Positions 6,945 through 13,575 of a DNA stretch of 18,885 bases are shown in pieces. The number at the start of each line of letters is the position of its first letter. Within the stretch, counting starts at the first letter, position 1. The stretch is from Lentisphaeria bacterium (lineage in GTDB: Bacteria; Verrucomicrobiota; Lentisphaeria; Oligosphaerales; Oligosphaeraceae): the NCBI GenBank assembly GCA_016287975.1, contig JAEEXV010000178.1:1-18885 (forward strand), given 5' to 3'. A program made the translations under genes and the position numbers. The notes beneath the pieces are model-generated. The model made no database searches, was not told where the DNA came from, and saw nothing but the letters and a program-made list of their open reading frames with translations.

Positions 6945-8873
6945 TCAACTGCCGTGGTACACAATGCACAAATGGGTCAGATCGTCGGCCTGCGCGGCGC
7001 CGTTCTCGTAGGCGGCGACCGCCGCATCGACCGTGCGCAGCGCCTCCGTCGGCTCGGCCACCGCAGGCAGCGTCGCCAGCAAGCGCTTTTCCCCGAAGAG
7101 CTCGCCAGCGTGGTTCTGCGCCTCCGTGACGCCGTCCGTGTAGCAATAGAACATCTCGCCAGGAGCCAGGCGGATTTCCTGGACGCGGAACCGCGTCTCC
7201 GCCATGCCGCCCAGGACGAGGCCTGACTTCAGCCGCAGGAAGGAGTTCGCCCCGCCAGGCGGGCGAAGCACGGGCGGGTTGTGGCCCGCGTTCGCCAGCC
7301 GCAGCGTGCCAGTGCGGACTTCCAGGATGCCGATCAGCGCCGTCACGAACATCCCTGCCTGGTTGTTCTCGCAGAGAGACTTGTTCGCGCGCGCCAGGAT
7401 CTCCTCCACCGCCAGCCCGCGCGTGGCGAGGCTCCGCAGAATCGTCCGCGTCGACATCATGCAGAGCGCCGCGGGAACCCCCTTCCCCGAGACGTCGCAC
7501 ATCGCAAAATAGAGGTGTTCGTCGTCCAGCATGCAGAAGTCGTAGAAGTCCCCGCCGACCTCCCGCGCCGCGCGCATCGACGCCGCGACCGCGAACTCGG
7601 GATGCGGCGGATTCAGCGGCAGCGCCCCTGGCAGCATCGCCTGCTGGATCTGCGCGGCCACCGCCAGGTCGCTCGCCACGCGCTCCCGCACCGCCGTCTC
7701 CTTCCGCAGCTGCTCCATATGACGCTGCAGATCCGCGGTCATGGCGTTGAACGCGCGCCCCAGTTGACCGATCTCGTCCCGTCCGCCCTCGTCAAAATGC
7801 ACATTCAAGTCCCCGCGGCTCATCCGCCACACCGAATCCATCAGCCGACGCAGCGGGACGATCAGCCAGCGATGCCACGCGATGTCCACCAGCAACAGAA
7901 TCACCAGCGCTATCATCAGAAGCATCCCGCCCGCCACGCGCGCCTCCGCGCGCGGCGACGCCTCCAGTTCCGCCTGCGGCACGAAGACCAGCAGCCGCAT
8001 CCCCGTCTCCAGGTCCGCCCCGAATGCCAGATACGGCGTCTTGCCGAGTTTCACCAGCCGTATCCCCGAGGAAGGGTCGCCGAAGACGGGAGCCCACAGA
8101 ACCATCGCCCACCACGACGAATCCCGATCAGGCTCCTCCACCGCCGCAAGCGCCTCCTGCGGCGCGTCCGACGCCACGATGCTGTCGTGCACCTCCTCCG
8201 AAAGCACCGCAAAGGAATGCTCGGTCGGGTGCATGGACGAGAGGCGCTTCACCACGTCGTCGATCTTCCAGTCCAGCATCGCCACCCCCACCGCCTTGCC
8301 AGCGTCCCCCCGCACGGGACAGGCCGCCGTCACCACCCAGTCGTGCGGGGGGTTCGCGTCTCGGTATGACGCCGACCATGCCACCGCCTTGCCCTCCCGC
8401 TTTGAAATCTGCCGACGGATGTCCAGATACCACTGCCGCTTCGAATAGTCGAATCCGTCTGGCTTGTTCGCCTCCGTCACCAGGTCGCTGGCCTGCGTAC
8501 GGCCATGATAGATGAAACGGCTTCGCCCGAGTTCTTCGGGAATCATGTAAAAGCCATTCCCCATCGGCTCCCGATAGGTCGCCAGGTTGTCCCGCAGAAC
8601 CGCCTCGCAGCGGCGCTCCCACTCGCGGTCCGACATCCCGGGATGCCCGTCCATGACCTCCCGCAGCGCATTGGCGAGATCCACCGCGTTGCGCTGCAGT
8701 TCAAGGCACACCACGTCGATATGCTCCTCTTCGCGCCGAATCCATGTCGCGATGTTCTCGGCGTGCATCATGAGACTCTTCTGCATCGACCGCCGCGAAT
8801 GCTCCCAAAAGAGCCCCAGCATCAGCGCGTAGCAGCCCACGCCAATCAAAATGATCTTTCTAGACAAAGACAT
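6945..8873 (-). CDS. Membrane PP2C/SpoIIE-type serine phosphatase with dCache-like sensor and HAMP (RsbU-like, copy 1)
   Basis: This 642-residue protein has the same architecture as its neighbour: N-terminal helix (about 7-25), periplasmic sensor (about 26-313; note QWYLDIRRQ and HDWVVTAACPV), second helix (314-333), HAMP (about 334-386) and PP2C (about 408-642). The motifs GGDFYD (440-445), DVSGKG (460-465), NAGHN, YTDGVTEA and QADDLT are all present, so it should be an active Mn/Mg-dependent serine phosphatase. Over the first 100 residues of the PP2C core it matches the other copy at about 78 positions, whereas the sensor domains align only in patches. The gene starts 4 nt after the sctU stop, so coupling to secretion gene expression is likely. 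The nearest purine-rich sequence (GAGGA) is far upstream; translation may depend on coupling. Confidence 0.93.
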   Translation of the reverse strand: MSLSRKIILIGVGCYALMLGLFWEHSRRSMQKSLMMHAENIATWIRREEEHIDVVCLELQRNAVDLANALREVMDGHPGMSDREWERRCEAVLRDNLATYREPMGNGFYMIPEELGRSRFIYHGRTQASDLVTEANKPDGFDYSKRQWYLDIRRQISKREGKAVAWSASYRDANPPHDWVVTAACPVRGDAGKAVGVAMLDWKIDDVVKRLSSMHPTEHSFAVLSEEVHDSIVASDAPQEALAAVEEPDRDSSWWAMVLWAPVFGDPSSGIRLVKLGKTPYLAFGADLETGMRLLVFVPQAELEASPRAEARVAGGMLLMIALVILLLVDIAWHRWLIVPLRRLMDSVWRMSRGDLNVHFDEGGRDEIGQLGRAFNAMTADLQRHMEQLRKETAVRERVASDLAVAAQIQQAMLPGALPLNPPHPEFAVAASMRAAREVGGDFYDFCMLDDEHLYFAMCDVSGKGVPAALCMMSTRTILRSLATRGLAVEEILARANKSLCENNQAGMFVTALIGILEVRTGTLRLANAGHNPPVLRPPGGANSFLRLKSGLVLGGMAETRFRVQEIRLAPGEMFYCYTDGVTEAQNHAGELFGEKRLLATLPAVAEPTEALRTVDAAVAAYENGAAQADDLTHLCIVYHGS

Positions 8874-8877
8874 GTTG

Positions 8878-9987
8878 CTATTCTGGATCCTCGACGGAGA
8901 TCTCCGCGAGCTCCTCCTCTTCCTGGCGGGCCTTCTCCAGATCCCGCACCACTTTCAGCACTTCCACGACTGGCTCCACCAGCGACTCGGGGATGTAGTC
9001 GTCCAGCCTGCACTCCTGGTAGAGCGCCCGCGCCAGCGGAACATTCTCCATGACGGGGATCCCCGCCTCCCGCGCCGCCGCCTTGATCATCTCCGCGATC
9101 TGGTCCGCGCCGCGGCACACCACCTGCGGCAGCGGCATCTCGTCAGGCACATAGCGCAGCCCCACCGCCAGGTGCGTCGGGTTGGTCACCACCACCGTCG
9201 ATCTCTGCGCGCCCGCGACGGGATTGGGATCGTTCATGAGTTCCTGCGCCAGCTCCTTCTGCTTCTGCTTGACCTCCTGGTTCCCCTCCATCTCCTTGTA
9301 TTCGCGCTTGACCTCGTCCTTCGTCATCATCATCTGCTTCAGGAACATCCTGCGCTGGATGAACCAGTCCACCACCGCAATCACGATGTAGCCCGCCGCC
9401 GTGTACTTCGCCAGCGTCCAGAAGAGACTGCCCAGCACTGGCAGCACCCCATCCTCCAGATCGGCGTAGCACAGCGTCAGCAAGAGCGGGATGCTCCCAG
9501 AAATCATGCGGTAGAGCAGATACCCCAGAAACGACACCTTCACCACGTTCTTGGCGAACTCGAAGAGGTTCTTCATCGAGACGATCTTCTTCGCGCCTTC
9601 GAACGGATTGAGCTTGTTCAGGTCGGGCTTCATGCTCTCCCCCGAGAAGATGAAGCCGATCTGCGCCAGATTCGAAACCACCCCCGCCACCGCCGCCGTC
9701 ACCGCGAAGACCACCGAGTATTTCAGAATCACCAGCACCGTCGCGTGGATCCCCTCGTTGACCGCCTTCCCGTCATCCCCCACTGGCACCAGGTCCGCGA
9801 TGTCCCCCACCAGCGAGCGCAAATCCGTCAGCATCATCGAGGAGGCCACCGCCAGCACCGCGAAGAGCGCCAGCAGCACCGCCGTCGAGGAGACGTCACG
9901 GCTGTTCGCCGTCTGCCCCTTCTCATGCGCGTCCCGAAGTTTCTTCGGTGTCGCCTGTTCGGTTTTCTCGCCGCTTGATTCAGCCAT
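8878..9987 (-). CDS. sctU: T3SS export apparatus autoprotease / substrate switch protein SctU (YscU/SpaS/EscU; FlhB homologue)
   Basis: The 369-residue protein opens with the typical GEKTEQATPKKLRDAHEKGQ, followed by four membrane helices (about 33-54, 80-113, 145-174, 185-210) and the cytosolic linker MTKDEVKREYKEMEGNQEVK (221-240). The autocleavage motif NPTH is at 269-272, within VVVTNPTHLAVGLRY; family members cut between Asn and Pro to switch substrate class. The C-terminal tail (about 345-369) is Glu-rich. It could be confused with FlhB, but the neighbouring translocator and SycD-type chaperone and the absence of flagellar genes favour the virulence-type system. It starts 18 bp after sctT, with AGAGGGA a few nt before the ATG. 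Confidence 0.93.
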   Translation of the reverse strand: MAESSGEKTEQATPKKLRDAHEKGQTANSRDVSSTAVLLALFAVLAVASSMMLTDLRSLVGDIADLVPVGDDGKAVNEGIHATVLVILKYSVVFAVTAAVAGVVSNLAQIGFIFSGESMKPDLNKLNPFEGAKKIVSMKNLFEFAKNVVKVSFLGYLLYRMISGSIPLLLTLCYADLEDGVLPVLGSLFWTLAKYTAAGYIVIAVVDWFIQRRMFLKQMMMTKDEVKREYKEMEGNQEVKQKQKELAQELMNDPNPVAGAQRSTVVVTNPTHLAVGLRYVPDEMPLPQVVCRGADQIAEMIKAAAREAGIPVMENVPLARALYQECRLDDYIPESLVEPVVEVLKVVRDLEKARQEEEELAEISVEDPE

Positions 9988-10005
9988 CTTCCATCCCTCT
10001 GCGCG

Positions 10006-10785
10006 CTACGGCGGCAGAATGATCCGCGCAGGTCCCAGGAAACTGCCGTCTTCCGTGTAGAGCATCAGCCCCAGCAGGTATTGCAGATAGAAGATCAGCA
10101 TCAGGATGCCCAGCGCGCTCTTGATCGGCATCGACAGGAAAAAGACGTTCAGCTGCGGCGCGGTGCGGTTCACCAGCCCCAGCCCCGCCGTCGCCAGCAG
10201 CATCACGATCAGCACGGGCGAGGCCAGCACCAGCGTGTTCCGCATCAGCGAATCCACCGTCCCCAGGATCTCCAGCGGCGTGCCGTTCCCCATGCCTCGA
10301 AGCGGACGGAAGATCGGCCAGATGTCGTAGCTCTTGTAGACGGCCGCCACCACGATCAGCCACGCGCCGCTCACGAAGAAGAGGACATTCAGGATCTGCG
10401 AGAAGTAGATGCCCGTCGTCGAGACCTGCGTGCCGTTCAGGGGCGAATAGACCTCCGACATCGTCGAGCCGCGCTGGTTGTCGATGATGCTCCCCACATT
10501 CTCCGCCAGGTAGAACGGTATCGACGCAAAAAAACCGATCAGGCAGCCGATCAGCACCTCCTTGACCGCCAGCAGAATGAACGGCCACACCGACATCTCG
10601 GGAACAGGCTGCATCTGGACTTTCGGGATCAGCAGCACGCACAGCGACAGCATCAGCACCCGCCGCGCCGTCCCCGTGATCATCGAGTCCTGCGTCGGAG
10701 GCAGAATCGCCATCACCCCCCCGAAGCGAGCCGACGCCAGCAGTACCGCGAAAATCAGACTGTGCACATACGCGTAATCCATCAT
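10006..10785 (-). CDS. sctT: T3SS export apparatus membrane protein SctT (YscT/SpaR/EscT; FliR homologue)
   Basis: This 259-residue protein has about six hydrophobic segments and typical SctT signatures: ARFGGVMAILPP near the N-terminus, KEVLIGCLIGFFASIPFYLAEN with the following IDNQRGSTMSEVYSPLNG loop, and the C-terminal SMPIKSALGILMLIFYLQYL. SctT forms the export gate with SctR and SctS in the inner membrane. Either of two adjacent ATGs (10785, 10782) may start it; no strong Shine-Dalgarno is visible (GGGGGA is about 13 nt upstream). It is the first gene of the minus-strand block, with an AT-rich region upstream. The usual upstream partners sctR and sctS are absent here because the strand switches immediately beyond it. 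Confidence 0.92.
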   Translation of the reverse strand: MMDYAYVHSLIFAVLLASARFGGVMAILPPTQDSMITGTARRVLMLSLCVLLIPKVQMQPVPEMSVWPFILLAVKEVLIGCLIGFFASIPFYLAENVGSIIDNQRGSTMSEVYSPLNGTQVSTTGIYFSQILNVLFFVSGAWLIVVAAVYKSYDIWPIFRPLRGMGNGTPLEILGTVDSLMRNTLVLASPVLIVMLLATAGLGLVNRTAPQLNVFFLSMPIKSALGILMLIFYLQYLLGLMLYTEDGSFLGPARIILPP

Positions 10786-10860
10786 TGCATTACTATAATC
10801 CCCCCGCGAAGATTTTATCCCCCGCTTATATTAGTTGCATCTCACATTTTTCTTGTCCCG
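10786..10860. promoter_or_regulatory. AT-rich divergent intergenic segment, probable promoter region
   Basis: This is the only markedly AT-rich stretch between the two divergent gene blocks. On the minus strand it contains several -10-like hexamers upstream of sctT (TATAGT, TAAAAT, TAATAT), and on the plus strand a perfect TATAAT (10794-10799). None has a convincing -35 at 16-18 bp, so the exact promoter cannot be assigned; an alternative sigma factor, such as the one encoded in the operon, is possible. The rest of the 400-bp gap up to 11185 is the heptamer repeat below, with no coding evidence. Confidence 0.35.
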
Positions 10861-10870
10861 CCGCCAGTTC

Positions 10871-11158
10871 GTCCTTCGTCCCGTCCAAAGTCCAGCGTCC
10901 AGCGTCCAAAGTCCCATCCCCCAAGTCCCCAAGTCCCCCCGTCCAACGTCCCGTCCAAAGTCCAAAGTCCCATCACCCCAGTCCCCAAGTCCCCCTGTCC
11001 AACGTCCCGTCCAAAGTCCAGCGTCCAAAGTCCAAAGTCCCATCACCACAGTCCCCAAGTCCCGCCGTCCAAAGTCCAGCGTCCAAAGTCCAAAGTCCCG
11101 TCACCACAGTCCCCCCGTCCAAAGTCCAGCGTCCAGCGTCCAAAGTCCCATCCCCCCC
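10871..11158. repeat. GTCC-based heptamer minisatellite with irregular 50-70 bp higher-order units
   Basis: The tract is built mainly from 7-mers GTCCAAA, GTCCAGC and GTCCAAC, interrupted by 14-nt blocks such as GTCCCATCACCACA and by GTCCCCAA pieces. The 14-nt anchor recurs at about 10911, 10967, 11037, 11095 and 11145, giving higher-order spacings of 56, 70, 58 and 50 bp. It occupies nearly the whole space between sctT and uppP and ends 27 bp before the uppP start. All frames stay open through it, giving spurious low-complexity ORFs on both strands. It is degenerate compared with the other two arrays, implying an older array or a mixture of slippage and segmental duplication. Confidence 0.93.
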
Positions 11159-11185
11159 ACATCCCTCGTCCCCGCCTCCCCCGCC

Positions 11186-11986
11186 ATGCCCACCTTTCTG
11201 AAACTCCAGCTTCTCGCCATCCTGCAGGGCCTCACGGAATTCCTGCCCGTCTCCAGCAGCGGGCACCTCGTCCTTCTCAAGAAATGGCTTTCCGCAGACG
11301 CCCTCGTCGGCAGCCAGGGAGGGCCGCTCCTGGAACTGCTCCTGCATCTGGGCACCCTCCTGTCGATTCTCGTCTTCTACCGCCGCCGCATCGCCGCCCT
11401 CGCCACGGGCCTCGTCAAGCGCGACGCCGACTCCTGGCGCTACTCCCTCGCCATCGCCCTCTCCTGCCTTCCTGCCATGGCATTCTACTTCCTCGCGCAC
11501 AAGAAAATCGACCAGTTCTTCGACCGCCCGCTCCACGTCGGCCTCCTGCTCATCGCCACGGGAATCATCCTCCTCTCGCAACTTTTCCTCCCCGCCGCCA
11601 AATCCAGTGCCTCCCGTCCAGGCTTCCTCCAGGCCCTCGGCATCGGCTGCGCCCAGGCCGTCGCCATCCTCCCAGGCATCAGCCGCTCTGGCTCCACCTA
11701 CACCGCGGGACGCTGGCTCGGCGTCTCCTCCGAAGCCGCCTTCGACTTCTCGTTCCTGATGTCCATCCCCGTCATCGGCGGCGCCATCCTCCTCAAAATC
11801 AAGGAACTCGCCAATCTGTTCAGTTCCGGGCACGCCGCCGCGCTCCTCGTCGCCACGATCATCGCCGCCATCGTCGGCTACGCCGCCCTCAAACTCCTCT
11901 CGCTCCTCCGCGTCTCCGGCAAACTCTGGTGCTTCGGCCCCTACTGCATCGTCGCAGGCGCCCTCACCGCCCTCCTCTGCCACTGA
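11186..11986 (+). CDS. uppP: Undecaprenyl-diphosphatase (UppP/BacA family)
   Basis: This 266-residue polytopic membrane enzyme recycles undecaprenyl pyrophosphate to the monophosphate lipid carrier for peptidoglycan and surface-glycan synthesis. The two family signatures are present: GLTEFLPVSSSGHL at 15-28 (catalytic Glu18, Ser cluster, His27) and ILPGISRSGST at 161-171 (Arg167), each on a re-entrant region. The length matches the family. The ATG at 11186 is chosen because it places the first signature at the usual distance from the N-terminus; the open frame extends upstream only through repeat DNA. No Shine-Dalgarno is visible, the leader being C-rich (CCTCCCCCGCC). The uxaA gene begins 2 bp after the stop, so the two are probably co-transcribed despite unrelated functions. 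Confidence 0.95.
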   Translation: MPTFLKLQLLAILQGLTEFLPVSSSGHLVLLKKWLSADALVGSQGGPLLELLLHLGTLLSILVFYRRRIAALATGLVKRDADSWRYSLAIALSCLPAMAFYFLAHKKIDQFFDRPLHVGLLLIATGIILLSQLFLPAAKSSASRPGFLQALGIGCAQAVAILPGISRSGSTYTAGRWLGVSSEAAFDFSFLMSIPVIGGAILLKIKELANLFSSGHAAALLVATIIAAIVGYAALKLLSLLRVSGKLWCFGPYCIVAGALTALLCH

Positions 11987-11988
11987 CC

Positions 11989-13344
11989 ATGCCCATCCGC
12001 ATCCATCCCAGCGACAACGTCGAAGTACGCGACGACGGGCACAAGTACGCCCTCCGCCCCATCCCCGCAGGCGCCCCCGTCGTCAAATACGGCCTGCCCA
12101 TCGGACATGCCATCCGCGACATCGCCCCAGGCGAGCACGTCCACACCCACAACCTCAAGACCAACCTCGCGGGGAACCTCGAATACGCCTACGCCCCCGA
12201 CTTCGCCGCCCCCCCTGTCCACTGCGACCGCACCTTCCTCGCCTTCCCCAGGCCCGACGGGCAGTTCGGCATCCGCAACGACCTCTGGGTCATCCCCACC
12301 GTCGGATGCGTCAACGCACTTGCCCGGCGCCTCGCCGACGCCGTCCACGGCTTCGCCCTCGAACACCCCTACGGCTGCTCGCAACTCGGCGACGACCACG
12401 ACCGCACCGCCAACCTCCTGGCCGCCCTCGCCCGCCATCCCAACGCGGGCGGCGTCCTCGTCGTCAGCCTCGGCTGCGAAAACAACACCCTCGAATCCTT
12501 CCGCGAGCGCATCGGCGACGCATCCCGCCTCAACATCCGCTTCATGAAGGCCCAGGAGCCTGGCGACGAATACAGGCGCGGCCTCGCCCTCCTCGCCGAA
12601 CTCGGCGCCGCGCGCCCCGCCGAGCGCATCCCCGTCCCCCTCTCGGAACTCAAGGTCGGCTTCAAATGCGGCGGCTCCGACGGCTTCTCAGGCCTCACCG
12701 CCAACCCGCTTGTCGGGCGCTTCTGCGACTGGCTCGTCCGCCAGGGCGGCACTGGCGTCCTGACCGAAGTCCCCGAGATGTTCGGCGCCGAGACCATCCT
12801 CTTCAACCGTTGCGTCTCCCGCGAGGTCTTCGACCGTGCAGTCAAAATGGTCAACGGCTTCAAGGAATACTACCGCCGCCACAACCAGCCCATCTACGAA
12901 AACCCCTCCCCTGGCAACAAGGCGGGAGGAATCTCCACCCTCGAGGACAAGTCCATCGGCTGCGTCCAGAAAGGCGGCTCCGCCCCCGTCACCGACGTCC
13001 TTGAATACGGCCAGCGCCTCCGCACACCTGGCCTCAACCTCCTCGCAGGCCCAGGCAACGACCTGGTCTCCTCCACCGCCCTCGCCGCCGCGGGATGCCA
13101 CCTCATTCTCTTCACCACTGGCCGAGGCACCCCCTTCGGCACCGTCGTCCCCACCCTCAAAATCGCCAGCAACACCGCCCTCGCCCAAAACAAACCCCAG
13201 TGGATCGACTGGGACGCCCAGGCAAACCCCGACACCACCGCCTTCGCCGACTTCGTCCTCGCCGCCGCCAGCGGACACCCCCTCGCCAACGAACTCCACC
13301 GCGTCCACGAAATCGCCATCTTCAAGGACGGCGTGACTCTATAG
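11989..13344 (+). CDS. uxaA: Altronate dehydratase-type enzyme (UxaA family)
   Basis: This 451-residue protein belongs to the UxaA/GarD dehydratases. An N-terminal SAF-like domain (about 1-75, with GEHVHTHNLKTNL at 48-60) precedes the catalytic region with GIRNDLWVIPTVGCVN (94-109), HPYGCSQLGDDHDRT (126-140), GCENN (162-166), KCGGSDGFSGLTANPLVG (226-243), TEVPEMFGAE (259-268) and NPSPGNKAGG (305-314). The family uses Fe2+ or Mn2+; altronate dehydratase gives 2-keto-3-deoxygluconate in the galacturonate route. The specific motifs favour altronate over galactarate, but substrate cannot be proven. It is slightly shorter than the roughly 495 residues of the E. coli protein. Start is 2 bp after uppP with no own Shine-Dalgarno, suggesting translational coupling. 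Confidence 0.92.
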   Translation: MPIRIHPSDNVEVRDDGHKYALRPIPAGAPVVKYGLPIGHAIRDIAPGEHVHTHNLKTNLAGNLEYAYAPDFAAPPVHCDRTFLAFPRPDGQFGIRNDLWVIPTVGCVNALARRLADAVHGFALEHPYGCSQLGDDHDRTANLLAALARHPNAGGVLVVSLGCENNTLESFRERIGDASRLNIRFMKAQEPGDEYRRGLALLAELGAARPAERIPVPLSELKVGFKCGGSDGFSGLTANPLVGRFCDWLVRQGGTGVLTEVPEMFGAETILFNRCVSREVFDRAVKMVNGFKEYYRRHNQPIYENPSPGNKAGGISTLEDKSIGCVQKGGSAPVTDVLEYGQRLRTPGLNLLAGPGNDLVSSTALAAAGCHLILFTTGRGTPFGTVVPTLKIASNTALAQNKPQWIDWDAQANPDTTAFADFVLAAASGHPLANELHRVHEIAIFKDGVTL

Positions 13345-13458
13345 TCCCTTCCGTCCCTTCCGTCCCTCCCGTCCCTTCGGTCCCTTCCGTCCCTTCGGTC
13401 GCTTCGGTCCCTTCCGTCCCTTCCGTCCCTCCCGTCCCTTCGGTCCCTTCCGTCCCTT
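13344..13458. repeat. 9-bp minisatellite GTCCCTTCC, 12 full units
   Basis: Twelve complete 9-mers (13344-13451) plus a partial unit, beginning on the last base of the uxaA stop codon. Variants are GTCCCTTCC, GTCCCTCCC, GTCCCTTCG and one GTCGCTTCG. Units 1-5 and units 8-12 have the same variant order (TTCC, TTCC, TCCC, TTCG, TTCC), so a 45-bp block is duplicated 63 bp apart. The plus strand of the array is strongly pyrimidine-rich. It is followed by an A run (13460-13466) and the presumed promoter of the next gene. No terminator hairpin is visible after uxaA. Confidence 0.97.
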
Positions 13459-13480
13459 GAAAAAAAGTCCCTTTTGCCGT

Positions 13481-13508
13481 TTGCAAAGCGCGCAGAATGG
13501 GATATTGT
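13481..13508 (+). promoter_or_regulatory. Candidate sigma-70-type promoter for the zinc-ribbon gene
   Basis: TTGCAA (13481-13486), a 16-bp spacer and TATTGT (13503-13508) lie in a locally AT-richer stretch 65 bp before the TTG start. Spacing and the TTG core fit a housekeeping promoter, though both boxes deviate from consensus. A small GCCTT/AAGGC dyad lies further downstream, near 13530-13541. Confidence 0.4.
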
Positions 13509-13560
13509 TAGCAGATGCACCGCCCGGCCTTCAAAGGCTGGATAATCCCCACTCTTTTCT

Positions 13561-13575
13561 GGAGTCCCTGCTTTG
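13561..13575 (+). promoter_or_regulatory. Shine-Dalgarno and TTG start of zinc-ribbon gene
   Basis: GGAG at 13561-13564 is followed after 8 nt by TTG (13573-13575). An in-frame stop (TAA at 13543) lies upstream and the first in-frame ATG (13657) lies inside the first zinc module, after its first Cys pair. TTG is therefore the best supported start, and initiation is probably modest in strength. Confidence 0.65.

Noticed and set aside
8878..10785. Flagellar FlhB/FliR instead of SctU/SctT
   Set aside because: The two families are homologous, but no flagellar gene is present, whereas a translocator and a SycD-type chaperone are on the same strand downstream. A flagellar origin cannot be excluded by sequence alone.
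10835..11185. N-terminal extension of UppP through the repeat region
   Set aside because: The extension would encode only low-complexity repeat peptide. The family's first signature already sits about 15 residues from the ATG at 11186, as expected.
10081..13344. 1087-aa plus-strand open frame
   Set aside because: Only the part from 11989 is a gene (uxaA). The upstream part is antisense to sctT and then runs through the GTCC repeat and the uppP gene in another frame; its composition (Arg/His/Pro-rich) is typical of GC-rich shadow frames.
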